Origin: a bacterium
Lineage (GTDB): Bacteria > Pseudomonadota > Alphaproteobacteria > Rickettsiales > RI-342
Direction of reading: 5' to 3'
NCBI GenBank assembly: GCA_016124905.1
Contig: WGMV01000018.1
Location: forward strand, 1 to 49,991
Length of the DNA stretch: 49,991 nucleotides
Position numbers and translations under genes: made by a program. The notes under the pieces were generated by a model, which was not told where the DNA came from, did no database searches, and saw only the letters and a list, made by a program, of their open reading frames with translations. Shown here piece by piece: positions 41,078 to 49,991 of the stretch. Position 1 is the first letter of the stretch, and each line of letters starts with the position of its first letter.

Positions 41078-42292
41078 ATGACCGCACAGCCCAAACCCCG
41101 CGCCACGCAAACCGCCATGGACAGCCAGCTTTCCGCTGAGCTGGAAAAAATGAAACAAGGCGGCACCTTCAAAGCCGTGCGCACGCTCCAGGCCCCCATG
41201 CAGCCGCACACGGTCATGGAAGGCAAGGGCGAGGTGCTGGTGCTTTCCGCCAACAACTACCTCGGCCTGGCCAACCACCCGGATGTGGTGAAAGCGGGCC
41301 ACAAGGCGCTGGATACCTATGGCGCGGGCACGGCATCCGTGCGTTTCATCTGCGGCACTTTTTCCATCCATCATGAACTGGAAGCCGAACTCGCCAGGCT
41401 GCATCGCACGCCATCCGCGCTCACCTACCCATCCTGCTGGCAGGCCAACACCGGCTCCATCCCCGCCATCACGGGGGAGGGCGACGCCATCATCGCCGAT
41501 GCGCTGAACCATGCCTCCCTCATTGACGGCTGCCGCATGAGCAAGGCTAAACGCGCCATCTACAAACATTCCGACATGGCGGATTTGAAAGAGAAGCTCG
41601 AAGCCGCCAGGGACGCCCGCCGCATTCTGGTGGTGACGGACGGTGTCTTCTCCATGGAAGGCGACATCGCCCCCTTGCCGGATGTCATCGAGCTCTGCCG
41701 TAAATACGGCGCCACCCTCTTCATGGATGACTGCCACGGCGTCGGCGTGATGGGCAAGCACGGTCGCGGCACCGCCGAGCATTTTGGCGTGGAAGGCGAG
41801 GTGGACATCATCAGCGGCACGCTCGGTAAAGCGCTTGGCGGCGCAGCGGGCGGCTATATCGCCGCAAGCAAGGAAGTAACGGACTATCTCTACCAGGTTT
41901 CCCGCCCGCAGATATTCTCCAACGCCTTGCCCGCCACGGTGGCCGCCAGCTCGCTGGAAGCCATCCGCGTGATGGAGCGTGAGCCAGAGCGCGTGGAACG
42001 CCTGCACAAGCTGGTGGAAAAAATGCGCCAGGGCCTGAAAGCCCGCGGCTTCAAACCGCTGGACGGCGAAGCCGCCATCGTTCCGTTGATCGTCGGCGAA
42101 ACCGCCGCCGCCATCCGCATGAGCGAGGAGATGCTGAAAGAGGGGATTTTCATCACCGGCTTCGGCTACCCCGTGGTGCCGGAAGGCACGGCACGCCTGC
42201 GCATCCAGATCTGTGCGGACCTGACCGATGCCGACATGGAGCGCGCTTTCGCCGCATTCGAGAAAGTCGGCAAGAAACTCGGCGTGATTTAA
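41078..42292 (+). CDS. kbl: 2-amino-3-ketobutyrate coenzyme A ligase (glycine C-acetyltransferase)
   Basis: A 404-residue PLP enzyme of the alpha-oxoamine synthase group that splits aminoketobutyrate with CoA to glycine and acetyl-CoA. Seen are VLSANNYLGLANHPDVVKAG, GTASVRFICGTFSIHHELEA, MDDCHGVGVMGKHGRGTAEH and the PLP lysine in GTLGKALGGAAGGY. These match Kbl better than 5-aminolevulinate synthase. Start ATG 41078 has AGG 8 bases upstream; an earlier GTG at 41051 lacks one. It completes threonine breakdown with tdh. Confidence 0.94.
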   Translation: MTAQPKPRATQTAMDSQLSAELEKMKQGGTFKAVRTLQAPMQPHTVMEGKGEVLVLSANNYLGLANHPDVVKAGHKALDTYGAGTASVRFICGTFSIHHELEAELARLHRTPSALTYPSCWQANTGSIPAITGEGDAIIADALNHASLIDGCRMSKAKRAIYKHSDMADLKEKLEAARDARRILVVTDGVFSMEGDIAPLPDVIELCRKYGATLFMDDCHGVGVMGKHGRGTAEHFGVEGEVDIISGTLGKALGGAAGGYIAASKEVTDYLYQVSRPQIFSNALPATVAASSLEAIRVMEREPERVERLHKLVEKMRQGLKARGFKPLDGEAAIVPLIVGETAAAIRMSEEMLKEGIFITGFGYPVVPEGTARLRIQICADLTDADMERAFAAFEKVGKKLGVI

Positions 42293-42350
42293 TTGCTCCA
42301 ACCGAGTTGATAATAACCAATTATTAAGCGTTGGCCGCTACCCATTCATC

Positions 42351-43817
42351 ATGGGTAACATGTCCAATCATCGCATCGCACTGGCTCTCTCTCTCGCGGG
42401 GGCTGTCATGCTTCCATGCATGGCCGGGGCGCAGCAATACCTGCCGCCCGCCAAACCAAAATCTGTCACCACGGATAACATACCCGATGTGCGTGACCCC
42501 GCGCCCATGCCGACAGCCGTCCCGGAATCATCATCCGAGCAGCCTGAGGCATCCCGCACGGCGGACCCGGAAGTGGATGATGCGTCCCTTTCCCGCCTTC
42601 GCAATGAATCCCGCCTGCATCCGCGCAACCTGGATGTGTGGTATGACTATGCTCGCGTATCGCTGGCGCTCGGCAGGCAGGACGAAGCCGAAGCCGCCTA
42701 CCGCCACATGCTTTCCGTCAACAACGACCTGCCGCGTGTGAAATTGGACCTTGCCATGCTCCAACTGCAGCGGCATCAATACGAAGAGGCCAAATCCATG
42801 CTGGAGCAAGTGAAGGCCAGCAATCCGCCTCCTGCCGTTGCGGCCAATATCGATGGCATGATCCGCCGTATCGACGATGAAAAAAGCCCGCACAAAATCA
42901 GCGGCGCGCTTATCGCGGGCTTGAATTTCGACACCAACGCCAATGCCTCCCCCGCAGGCGGGCAGATCCAGCTGAATGCAGGCGGCACCAACGTCAACAT
43001 TCCGCTCGATGGCAGCACCAGCGCCCAGCATGATGTGCAAACCGTCACGGCTGCCAACCTGAATTACGATTACCGCGCCTGGAGTTCGGATGACGGTAGC
43101 AGCAAGCTGCTCTGGAAAAATTCCGGCATTGCCTACATGGCCGAACAGCGCGACGTGGATGCGCTGGATTTGAGACTATATGGGTTCAATTCCGGCCTGG
43201 AATGGCAGAAGCTGAACCTCGGCCTCATTCTTGGGGCGGATGTGGGGTATAACTACATCACCCTGGCCGACCACCCCTACATGCGCGTGGCCAGCCTCAA
43301 CGGCCACGCCAAATACATGCTCACCCCCACCCTGCAGGCCACGGCCGATGCCACGGTGGAAAACCGCAATTTCCAGAACACCGAAACCACCACCATCTAT
43401 GACCTGCGCGACGGCAATGCCCAGCAGATGAAATTCGGCATCAACTGGGCCGGGAGCGAAAACGACATCGTCACCGCCGACGTAACCCTGCGTAACGAAG
43501 GCGCCCGCGTGGATTATTATGAGAACACGCAAATCGGCTACAGCCTGGGCTACACGCGCATCATCACGCCGGAATGGTCGGGCAATCTGGCCTTCGGCTA
43601 CCGCGAATATAATTACGAAGCGCCCGAACTCACCATCGACCCCATCAAAAGCCGTCAGGATGTGGAAAAAACCTTCGGCGCCACCCTGGCCCGCCAGTTT
43701 CCTGACTGGAACCTGCTCTGGACCCTCAGCTACCAGTACCGCATGGTGGATTCCAACATCATCAATTACGAATACCAGAACCACCGTATCGGCAGCACCG
43801 TTGCCTATATGTTCTGA
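42351..43817 (+). CDS. TPR-beta-barrel outer-membrane protein (Slam/DUF560-like)
   Basis: A 488-residue protein with signal peptide (ALALSLAGAVMLPCMAGAQQ). A TPR-like periplasmic domain lies at about 75-175 (YDYARVSLALGRQDEAEAAY, AMLQLQRHQYEEAKSMLEQV). A C-terminal barrel follows from about 185, with alternating strands such as SGLEWQKLNLGLILGADVGY and ending in Phe (STVAYMF). The TPR plus 14-strand-barrel layout is that of Slam proteins, which carry lipoproteins to the cell surface. The match was judged by architecture only, so the function is tentative. ATG 42351 is used; ATG 42360 is equally plausible. It stands alone. Confidence 0.75.
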   Translation: MGNMSNHRIALALSLAGAVMLPCMAGAQQYLPPAKPKSVTTDNIPDVRDPAPMPTAVPESSSEQPEASRTADPEVDDASLSRLRNESRLHPRNLDVWYDYARVSLALGRQDEAEAAYRHMLSVNNDLPRVKLDLAMLQLQRHQYEEAKSMLEQVKASNPPPAVAANIDGMIRRIDDEKSPHKISGALIAGLNFDTNANASPAGGQIQLNAGGTNVNIPLDGSTSAQHDVQTVTAANLNYDYRAWSSDDGSSKLLWKNSGIAYMAEQRDVDALDLRLYGFNSGLEWQKLNLGLILGADVGYNYITLADHPYMRVASLNGHAKYMLTPTLQATADATVENRNFQNTETTTIYDLRDGNAQQMKFGINWAGSENDIVTADVTLRNEGARVDYYENTQIGYSLGYTRIITPEWSGNLAFGYREYNYEAPELTIDPIKSRQDVEKTFGATLARQFPDWNLLWTLSYQYRMVDSNIINYEYQNHRIGSTVAYMF

Positions 43818-43855
43818 CACAAGCGTACCGAGCTAGCCAAGAGTGCCAAAACTTC

Positions 43856-43885
43856 TGGACAAGCTGTGGATAAAAGCGCTATAGC
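43856..43885 (+). promoter_or_regulatory. Candidate sigma-70-type promoter for infA
   Basis: TGGACA (43856-43861) and TATAGC (43880-43885) stand 18 bases apart, 34 bases before the infA ATG. A short palindrome AGCGCTATAGCGCT overlaps the -10 box (43875-43888). Match is partial and not tested. Confidence 0.4.
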
Positions 43886-43918
43886 GCTGCATCAATATCA
43901 CCACCTCTCAGGAATCCC

Positions 43919-44167
43919 ATGGCTAAAGAAGAACTGCTCGAATTTACCGGCACCGTGATGGAACAGCTGCCTAACGCCATGTTCCGTGTAAAGCTCGAGA
44001 ATGGACATGAGATTCTGGCGCATACCTCCGGCAAAATGCGCAAAAACCGCATCCGCGTTCTGGCGGGCGACAAGGTGACCATCGAAATGTCCCCGTACGA
44101 CCTGACCAAGGGCCGCGTGATGTTCCGCCATGTGGAAAAGCCGGGCCAGCAGACTCAGACCCAGTAA
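43919..44167 (+). CDS. infA: Translation initiation factor IF-1
   Basis: An 82-residue OB-fold protein that binds the ribosomal A site during initiation. Typical sequence: [40 protein letters not shown] and [20 protein letters not shown]. It has about ten more C-terminal residues (PGQQTQTQ) than the shortest family members, which is usual in alphaproteobacteria. AGGA lies 8 bases before the ATG. maf begins 2 bases after the stop, a conserved alphaproteobacterial pairing. Confidence 0.97.
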   Translation: MAKEELLEFTGTVMEQLPNAMFRVKLENGHEILAHTSGKMRKNRIRVLAGDKVTIEMSPYDLTKGRVMFRHVEKPGQQTQTQ

Positions 44168-44168
44168 C

Positions 44169-44741
44169 ATGCTGCCGCCTCTTGCAGGCAGTCTCATCCT
44201 CGCATCCGCATCTCCCCGGCGGCTTGAGCTGTTGAAGCAGCTCGGCATCGTGCCTGCCGCCGTCATGCCGGCCGATATTGACGAAACCCCGAAAAAAGAT
44301 GAACTGCCCGTGCCTTACGCCGTACGTGTGGCGCGTGAAAAATGCGAGGCCATCGCCACCCGAAGGCCCGATGCCGTCATCCTTTCAGCCGATACCGTCG
44401 TCCATATGGGCCGCCGCATTCTGCCCAAGGCCGAGACCGAAGCCGATGCCCGCCTGTGCCTGGAACTCATGTCCGGCCGACGCCACCGTGTCACCACCGC
44501 CATGTGCGTGCAATGGCCCGGCCGGAAGCTCCGCCAGCGTACCGTCACCAGCATCGTGAGCTTCAAACGTCTGACAAAACAGGAAATCGAAGCCTACATC
44601 GCCACCGGTGAATGGCAGGGAAAAGCAGGCGGTTATGCCCTTCAGGGCGCGGCAGGGGCGTTTATCCGCAGCATGTCAGGCTCGCCAAGCGCCATCATCG
44701 GCCTGCCGCTGCATGAGGCCTATCAGCTTCTGCATGCCTGA
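44169..44741 (+). CDS. maf: Maf-like nucleoside triphosphate pyrophosphatase
   Basis: A 190-residue Maf/HAM1-type enzyme that hydrolyses non-canonical or modified nucleotides and can influence septation. The N-terminal ILASASPRRLELLKQLGI is diagnostic. VILSADTVVHMGRRILPK holds the catalytic Asp, and GKAGGYALQGAAGAFIRSMS and GSPSAIIGLPLHEAYQLL close the fold. Start MLPPLAGSLILASASPRR was chosen just after infA; a longer frame overlaps infA out of phase and is not used. Confidence 0.93.
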   Translation: MLPPLAGSLILASASPRRLELLKQLGIVPAAVMPADIDETPKKDELPVPYAVRVAREKCEAIATRRPDAVILSADTVVHMGRRILPKAETEADARLCLELMSGRRHRVTTAMCVQWPGRKLRQRTVTSIVSFKRLTKQEIEAYIATGEWQGKAGGYALQGAAGAFIRSMSGSPSAIIGLPLHEAYQLLHA

Positions 44742-44814
44742 AGCCCAGGGAAGCGCCGATATTCACAGAGCTGTCATTATCTGCTAATATGCTGCTTTCC
44801 TGAGGAGAAGCCCC

Positions 44815-45486
44815 ATGTTGCAGCAGTTCCAGCAGGCTATCGGCAATATCATCCAGAAGCCCCACCCCCAGCAAAAGATGCTGCAGGCCATCGGCGACTT
44901 TCTCGATACCCAGCCCGAAGGCGCGGCCAAGGCGTTCCTCACCATCCTGCTGGCGATGGAAATGAAGCAGAATATCAAGGAAGGCGACGGCCTTTTGGCA
45001 TTCGTCGAGCGTTCGCAGAACAAGCGCCCCGATGGCCAGCTGTTGTTTTTACCAAGCGAGCAGGAAATCATCTGGCGCTATATCGCCGGTGTTTTTGCCG
45101 AAGCGGATAAGGAGCGCCTGAACGCCAACCGCGACGAACCCTTCCTCAAGCGCAACATGGACAATGCCGCCGATGCCATTGGCGAGCATCCCGGCGTGGC
45201 TGCCAAGGCATTCGGCTTCTCGGTGCTGATGAACATCATCCCCATTTTCGGCCCGGCCATGACGGCCACGCTGATCGCCACCGGCGAGGCACGGCGCGTG
45301 CTGGCCGAGGGCAACAGAAAATTCGCGGGCGACATGTGGCAGGCCAGCGAAACCGCCTGCGGCGACATCGCCTCCATGGCCGATGCGCTGAGCCAGTTTA
45401 TTCAGCAGTATAAATCGCTTAACCATCCCGATGTGGTCACTTCGGCGATGCCCGAGCAGCAAGTACATTTACAGCAGCGCACTTAG
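44815..45486 (+). CDS. Hypothetical protein with one internal hydrophobic segment
   Basis: A 223-residue, mainly helical protein. The N-terminal half is soluble (QQFQQAIGNIIQKPHPQQKM), and a hydrophobic segment at about 130-155 (AFGFSVLMNIIPIFGPAMTA) may cross or dip into the membrane. The C-terminus is again soluble and Gln-rich. A strong ribosome-binding site (GAGGAGA) precedes the ATG. It lies between maf and the sulfate transporter genes, with its own gap on each side. No family was recognised. Confidence 0.7.
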   Translation: MLQQFQQAIGNIIQKPHPQQKMLQAIGDFLDTQPEGAAKAFLTILLAMEMKQNIKEGDGLLAFVERSQNKRPDGQLLFLPSEQEIIWRYIAGVFAEADKERLNANRDEPFLKRNMDNAADAIGEHPGVAAKAFGFSVLMNIIPIFGPAMTATLIATGEARRVLAEGNRKFAGDMWQASETACGDIASMADALSQFIQQYKSLNHPDVVTSAMPEQQVHLQQRT

Positions 45487-45537
45487 CCCCTAAACATACC
45501 TTGGTCACACGCAAGCCACGCGCCGCAAGGGGATGTT

Positions 45538-46545
45538 ATGCGCCATATACGGGGAGTTTTTTCGGCATTCTGCCTTGGGTTTATCGCCCTTTGCGCGCAT
45601 GCCGCGTCTGCCGCGGAAAAAGCGGAGCTGATGAACGTCTCCTACGACCCCACGCGTGAGCTCTATAACGACTACAACAGGCTTTTCACCAAAAAGTGGG
45701 AAGCGGCCCATCCGGGCGGCAAGCTTGATATCCGTCAGTCGCATGGCGGTTCGGGCAAACAGGCCCGCTCGGTGATCGATGGCCTCTCCGCCGACGTGGT
45801 TACGCTCGCCCTGGCATACGATATCGACGCCATCGCCGAAAAATCACAGGCCCTGCCGGCGGACTGGCAGGCCAAACTGCCCAATAACAGCTGCCCCTAT
45901 ACCTCCACCATCGTGTTCCTGGTGCGCAAGGGCAACCCCAAATCCATCAAGGACTGGAACGACCTCATCCGTCCGGATGTCAAGGTCATCACCCCCAACC
46001 CCAAAACCTCCGGCGGCGCGCGCTGGAACTATCTGGCCGCCTGGGGCTATGCCTTGAAGCAGAATAACAACGACGAAGCCAAGGCCCGCGTATTCATCAC
46101 CAAACTCTATAAAAACGTCCCCGTGCTGGATACCGGCGCGCGCGGCGCCACCACCAGCTTCGTGCAGCGCGGCATGGGCGATGTGCTCATTTCCTGGGAG
46201 AACGAGGCCTACCTCGCACAGGACCAGATGGGCAAGGACAAGTTCGACATCGTGAGCCCCTCCATCAGCATCAAGGCGGAGCCGCCCGTGGCCGTGGTGG
46301 AAAAAAACGCCGCGAAAAAGGGCACCACCGAGCTGGCCCAAACCTACCTGAAGGGCCTGTATGAAAAAGATGCCCAGCTCCTCATCGCCAAACACCATTA
46401 CCGCCCCAGCCTGCCGGAAGCCGAGGATAAATCCATGCCCGCCATTCCCATGATGAGCATCGCCGATTTTGGCGGGTGGAAGGCAGCCCACCAGAAACAC
46501 TTCGCCGATGGCGGGGTGTTTGATCAGATCTATGGCGCCCAGTGA
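45538..46545 (+). CDS. sbp: Periplasmic sulfate-binding protein
   Basis: A 335-residue solute-binding protein with signal peptide ([20 protein letters not shown]). The sulfate-binding family is recognised by [58 protein letters not shown] and [20 protein letters not shown]. Thiosulfate may also be bound. It has a good ribosome-binding site (AAGGGG). Its stop overlaps the cysT start (GTGA), making it the first gene of a compact sbp-cysT-cysW-cysA operon for sulfate uptake. Confidence 0.95.
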   Translation: MRHIRGVFSAFCLGFIALCAHAASAAEKAELMNVSYDPTRELYNDYNRLFTKKWEAAHPGGKLDIRQSHGGSGKQARSVIDGLSADVVTLALAYDIDAIAEKSQALPADWQAKLPNNSCPYTSTIVFLVRKGNPKSIKDWNDLIRPDVKVITPNPKTSGGARWNYLAAWGYALKQNNNDEAKARVFITKLYKNVPVLDTGARGATTSFVQRGMGDVLISWENEAYLAQDQMGKDKFDIVSPSISIKAEPPVAVVEKNAAKKGTTELAQTYLKGLYEKDAQLLIAKHHYRPSLPEAEDKSMPAIPMMSIADFGGWKAAHQKHFADGGVFDQIYGAQ

Positions 46546-47399
46546 CCAGCCTAGCCCTCTCACCCAAAGCCGCGCTCAAACGCAGCCCGAATGTCCTTCC
46601 CGGTTTCGGCCTTACCCTGGGCTTCACGCTTTTTTACCTGCTGCTGATCGTTCTGGTTCCCCTGGCCGGGCTCTTCATCAAAACCGCCTCGCTTAACTGG
46701 GCGGAATTCTGGCATGCCGTAGCCTCGCCCCGCGTGCTGCATGCTTACAAGGTCAGCTTCGGCACCGCGCTGCTGGCGGCCATGGTGGATGCTTTTTTTG
46801 GCCTGATTCTGGCCTGGGTGCTGGTGCGCTACCGCTTTCCCGGCAAGCAGCTGCTGGATGCGATGGTGGATATTCCCTTTGCGCTGCCCACCGCCGTGGC
46901 GGGCATTGCGCTCACCACGCTTTATGCGCCTGGTGGGTGGATTGGGCAGTATCTGGATCCGCTGGGCATCAAGGTTGCCTTCACGCCGCTTGGCATCACG
47001 ATTGCGCTGATGTTTATCGGTCTGCCTTTCGTCGTGCGCACGCTTCAGCCTGTATTGGCGGATATGGACCGCGAGGTGGAAGAAGCCGCCAGCTCCCTCG
47101 GCGCATCCCGCCTGCGCGTGTTTTTTCAGATTCTGCTGCCCAACATGGCTCCCGCGCTGGTCACCGGCTTTGCCATGGCATTTGCCCGCGGCCTGGGGGA
47201 ATATGGCTCGGTCGTTTTCATTTCCGGCAACATGCCCGGCGTGTCGGAAATCGTCCCGCTCGTCATCATCATCAAGCTTGAGCAATATGACTATGCGGGC
47301 GCCACCGCCGTAGCCTGCGTCATGCTGGTGGCGTCTTTCATCATGCTGATGCTTATCAACTGGCTTCAACGCCGCAACCAGTTGCGCAAGGACGCCTGA
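46542..47399 (+). CDS. cysT: Sulfate ABC transporter permease CysT (CysU)
   Basis: A 285-residue inner-membrane permease with about six membrane segments, beginning [20 protein letters not shown]. The ATPase-coupling loop is [16 protein letters not shown] (about residue 182), and [18 protein letters not shown] is typical of sulfate permeases. It starts at GTG 46542, overlapping the sbp stop by 4 bases. CysT pairs with CysW to form the channel; sulfate is handed over by Sbp and energy comes from CysA. Confidence 0.94.
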   Translation: MTSLALSPKAALKRSPNVLPGFGLTLGFTLFYLLLIVLVPLAGLFIKTASLNWAEFWHAVASPRVLHAYKVSFGTALLAAMVDAFFGLILAWVLVRYRFPGKQLLDAMVDIPFALPTAVAGIALTTLYAPGGWIGQYLDPLGIKVAFTPLGITIALMFIGLPFVVRTLQPVLADMDREVEEAASSLGASRLRVFFQILLPNMAPALVTGFAMAFARGLGEYGSVVFISGNMPGVSEIVPLVIIIKLEQYDYAGATAVACVMLVASFIMLMLINWLQRRNQLRKDA

Positions 47400-47402
47400 T
47401 CC

Positions 47403-48242
47403 ATGTTGAATGTCAGCCGCGTAACCGAGGAAGCATGGTGGGTGAAAACCCTGTTGATTCTGGTATCGGCGAGTTTTGTGCTTCTGCTCATCGGCGTGCC
47501 GCTGGCGGCCGTTTTTCTGGAGGCCTTCAGCAAAGGCTGGAACACGTATATCGATAGCCTGGCGGACCCCGATGCCCTTGCCGCCATCCGCCTCACGCTG
47601 CTGGTCGCCGCCATCGCGGTGCCCATGAACCTGGTCTTCGGCCTGGCCGCCAGCTGGTCCATCGCCAAGTTCGAGTTTCGCGGCAAAAGCTTTCTCATCA
47701 CGCTCATTGACCTGCCTTTCTCTGTTTCCCCCGTTATCTCGGGCATGATCTACCTGCTGCTCTTCGGCAGCCACGCCATGCTCGGCCGCTGGCTGATCGA
47801 CCACGATATACAGGTCATGTTCGCCGTGCCCGGCATCGTGATCGCCACCATCTTCGTCACCTTTCCCTTCATCGCGCGGGAGCTCATTCCCCTCATGCAG
47901 GAGCAGGGCAGGGAGGAGGAAGAGGCCGCGATCCTCCTCGGCGCATCCGGCTGGCAGTGCTTCACCCGTGTCACGCTGCCCAACATCAAATGGGGCTTGC
48001 TCTACGGCGTGCTGCTCTGCAATGCCCGTGCGATGGGTGAGTTCGGCGCCGTCTCGGTCGTCTCCGGCCACATCAAGGGAGAGACCAACACCATCCCGCT
48101 TCATGTGGAAATTTTGTACAACGAGTATAATTTCGTCGCGGCATTCGCGGTGGCATCGGTATTGACCATGCTGGCGCTGGTGACGCTGCTGCTCAAATGC
48201 CTGCTCGAGGCGCGCATGAACCGCCGCGGGCGCGGACATTAA
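47403..48242 (+). CDS. cysW: Sulfate ABC transporter permease CysW
   Basis: A 279-residue permease with about six membrane segments. The coupling loop is [16 protein letters not shown] and the conserved [20 protein letters not shown] is diagnostic of CysW, as are [13 protein letters not shown]-like residues ([20 protein letters not shown]). It starts 3 bases after the cysT stop. Length and position agree with the usual cysTWA order. Confidence 0.94.
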   Translation: MLNVSRVTEEAWWVKTLLILVSASFVLLLIGVPLAAVFLEAFSKGWNTYIDSLADPDALAAIRLTLLVAAIAVPMNLVFGLAASWSIAKFEFRGKSFLITLIDLPFSVSPVISGMIYLLLFGSHAMLGRWLIDHDIQVMFAVPGIVIATIFVTFPFIARELIPLMQEQGREEEEAAILLGASGWQCFTRVTLPNIKWGLLYGVLLCNARAMGEFGAVSVVSGHIKGETNTIPLHVEILYNEYNFVAAFAVASVLTMLALVTLLLKCLLEARMNRRGRGH

Positions 48243-48255
48243 AGGGGAACAAAAC

Positions 48256-49446
48256 ATGGGCATTCAGGTACAGAACGTCAAAAAAAGCTACCGGGATTTC
48301 CACGCCCTGCGCGGGGTTGATCTGGAAATCGCCTCCGGCGAGCTGGTGGCCCTGCTTGGCCCCTCCGGCTCCGGCAAAACAACGCTTCTTCGCATCATTG
48401 CAGGTCTTGATCAGGCCGATAGCGGTACGGTGATCATCGACGGCGTCAACGCCGGCACGGTGGAAGCCCGCAAGCGCAATGTCGGCTTTGTCTTTCAGCA
48501 TTACGCGCTCTTCAAGCACATGACCGTGTTTGAAAATGTGGCCTTCGGCCTTCGCGTCCGCCCCCAGGAAACACGCCCGTCCGATGCCGCCATCCATGCC
48601 CGCGTCATGGAGCTGCTCAAGCTGGTGCATCTGGAAAGCTTCTTCGACCGCTACCCCGCCCAGCTTTCCGGCGGCCAGCGCCAGCGCGTCGCGCTCGCCC
48701 GTGCCCTGGCCGTGGAACCCAAGGTACTGCTGCTCGACGAGCCCTTCGGCGCGCTGGATGCCAAAGTGCGTAAAGAGCTTCGCCGCTGGATGCGTCGCCT
48801 GCATGACGAGATCCACATCACCTCCGTCTTCGTCACGCATGACCAGGAGGAGGCGATGGAAGTGGCCGACCGCGTGGTGGTGATGGGGCAGGGCCGTATC
48901 GAGCAGGTCGGCTCCCCGGGCGAAGTCTACGGCAAGCCCGCCAACGCCTTTGTTTATGATTTTCTCGGCAACTACAATGAGTTCGAGGGATGGAAGGACG
49001 AAAAAGGGGCCCTCCATCTCACCGAATACGACATGCACAAAATCGAGGAGCGCCCCGAGGAAACCCCCGCCGGCCTTCTGGCCCGTTATCCGGAAATCGG
49101 CAGCATTGTTCGCCGCATCATGCCCGCCCGCCAGCCGGAATTTCCGCCCGTAGGTCCGCAGGTCACCTTCAAGCGCCGCCCCATGCGCGGCAAGGGCACG
49201 CCGGTGACGCTATTCGCCCGCCCGCATGAAATGGAAGTCACCAAAACCCCCGAAGCCGGGCAGGAATACATCGCCGCCCGCATCATTCACTTAAACCCTG
49301 CCGGGCCGATGGTGAAAATCGAGCTGGAACGTAAGAACGGCAACCTCCTGCAGGCGGAAATTCCTCAATCAGAGGCCGAAACCCTCAGCCCTGAAAAGGG
49401 GGAGGAAGTGCTGGTGCGCCCCAAGACCATGAAGGTCTTCGGCTAG
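48256..49446 (+). CDS. cysA: Sulfate ABC transporter ATPase CysA
   Basis: A 396-residue ABC ATPase that powers sulfate import. Walker A is [17 protein letters not shown], the Q-loop [14 protein letters not shown], the signature [16 protein letters not shown], and Walker [16 protein letters not shown]; the switch His is in [17 protein letters not shown]. After about residue 235 a TOBE-like regulatory region follows, longer than the roughly 355-365 residues common for CysA. The extra part contains [27 protein letters not shown] is a good ribosome-binding site. Its TAG ends one base before the next gene, so the AEC permease is probably in the same operon. Confidence 0.95.
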   Translation: MGIQVQNVKKSYRDFHALRGVDLEIASGELVALLGPSGSGKTTLLRIIAGLDQADSGTVIIDGVNAGTVEARKRNVGFVFQHYALFKHMTVFENVAFGLRVRPQETRPSDAAIHARVMELLKLVHLESFFDRYPAQLSGGQRQRVALARALAVEPKVLLLDEPFGALDAKVRKELRRWMRRLHDEIHITSVFVTHDQEEAMEVADRVVVMGQGRIEQVGSPGEVYGKPANAFVYDFLGNYNEFEGWKDEKGALHLTEYDMHKIEERPEETPAGLLARYPEIGSIVRRIMPARQPEFPPVGPQVTFKRRPMRGKGTPVTLFARPHEMEVTKTPEAGQEYIAARIIHLNPAGPMVKIELERKNGNLLQAEIPQSEAETLSPEKGEEVLVRPKTMKVFG

Positions 49447-49447
49447 G

Positions 49448-49991
49448 ATGCAGGCGATACTCTCGGCGCTGCTGCCCGTTATCTCCATCGTTGCGCTCGG
49501 GGCTTATTTCAAGCGTATCGATTTTCCCGGCGGCCAGTTCTGGGAACGATCGGAAAAGCTGACCTACTACATCCTGCTGCCAAGCCTGTTTTTCTACAGC
49601 ATTGCCGATGCCGATTTTACCGATGTCGCCATGGTCATGCATCTGGTGGCCGCACTTGGTTTGGCTATGCTCCTGCTGGGGGGCGTCGCCTTTGCCCTGC
49701 GCCCGTTGCTTGAGCTCGACGGCCCAAGCTTCGCCAGCTTTTTTCAAGGCTCCATCCGCTTCAACAATTACGTGGGCCTGCCCATCATCATGTCCATGTT
49801 CGATACCAGGGGCGTGGCGACCTATGCCATCATGATCGCGCTGGCCATCCCGCTTTCCAACATGCTCACCGTCATCGTCATGGCGCGTTATTCCGCCAGA
49901 ACCCCCCTGAGTGCGCTAAAGGTGGCCAGGGCGGTAGCGGGCAACCCGCTCATCTTTTCCGCCGTCCTGGGCATCGGCTTCAACCTGCTCC
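49448..49991 (+). CDS. AEC-family permease, 5' part only
   Basis: 181 codons are visible before the window edge. The N-terminus is hydrophobic (QAILSALLPVISIVALGAYF), KLTYYILLPSLFFYSIADAD follows, and the family motif is in SIRFNNYVGLPIIMSMFD. It belongs to the same permease family as the gene at 22372-23292, although the two differ in sequence. ATG 49448 comes one base after the cysA stop. This tight placement suggests co-expression with sulfate uptake; export of a sulfur compound or organic acid is only a guess. Confidence 0.85.
   Translation, partial: MQAILSALLPVISIVALGAYFKRIDFPGGQFWERSEKLTYYILLPSLFFYSIADADFTDVAMVMHLVAALGLAMLLLGGVAFALRPLLELDGPSFASFFQGSIRFNNYVGLPIIMSMFDTRGVATYAIMIALAIPLSNMLTVIVMARYSARTPLSALKVARAVAGNPLIFSAVLGIGFNLL

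Noticed and set aside
46560-48263. 567-codon minus-strand frame opposite cysT and cysW
   Set aside because: Antisense shadow over two overlapping permease genes; highly charged low-complexity product.

Overview
The window looks like chromosome from a free-living alphaproteobacterium with GC-rich coding DNA. The evidence is the combination of genes: a DUF4167 protein next to prfA/prmC, a CarD regulator, an ornithine decarboxylase paired with a deoxyhypusine-synthase homologue, LpxI rather than LpxH, and an rplM-rpsI-argC cluster. No phage, IS element, CRISPR array or plasmid function was found. The genus cannot be fixed from sequence reading alone.

Layout. 1-4.9 kb: a large exported ankyrin/triple-SPOR protein, tRNA-Cys, a small membrane protein and ubiG. 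4.9-14.7 kb (+ strand): a TPR-methyltransferase, rimI, an unknown gene, lysC, a nitronate-monooxygenase-like flavoprotein, a RodZ-like membrane HTH protein, hisS, prfA, prmC and the DUF4167 gene, closed by a clear terminator. 14.7-17.5 kb: a polyamine operon (ODC plus DHS-like) behind a structured leader that carries a possible 8-codon leader peptide. 17.6-21.1 kb: csaA, carD and a PAS/degenerate-GGDEF/EAL protein. 21.2-24.7 kb: a glycosyltransferase and AEC permease on the minus strand, then a lipoprotein and an SDR on the plus strand. 24.6-32.0 kb (- strand): the envelope operon bamA-skp-lpxD-fabZ-lpxA-lpxI-lpxB. 32.1-36.0 kb (- strand): gamma-carbonic anhydrase, argC, rpsI, rplM and dapB. 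36.1-37.0 kb: an AT-rich ankyrin lipoprotein gene beside tRNA-Val. 37.1-43.8 kb: lipB, tRNA-Leu, mgtE, tdh, a small ORF, kbl and a TPR/beta-barrel outer-membrane protein. 43.9-50 kb (+ strand): infA-maf, an unknown membrane protein, a complete sulfate ABC importer (sbp-cysT-cysW-cysA) and the start of a second AEC permease.

The genes are mostly housekeeping: translation and its quality control, lipid A and outer-membrane assembly, lysine/arginine/threonine metabolism, and transport. The less ordinary layer is structural. A family of short palindromic elements shares a central stem whose two arms change together between copies. One copy lies in frame just after the start codon of prmC. A different, larger palindrome occupies the same position in the glycosyltransferase gene. 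Another member of the first family sits at the 3' end of the EAL gene between 31-bp direct repeats. Two further REP-like families sit tightly against stop codons. The polyamine leader (14891-15049), with its possible leader peptide and a Shine-Dalgarno held in a hairpin loop, is the strongest regulatory candidate.

Start codons were trimmed from the longest reading frame where ribosome-binding sites, gene overlaps or family alignment favoured a later start; each such choice is stated.
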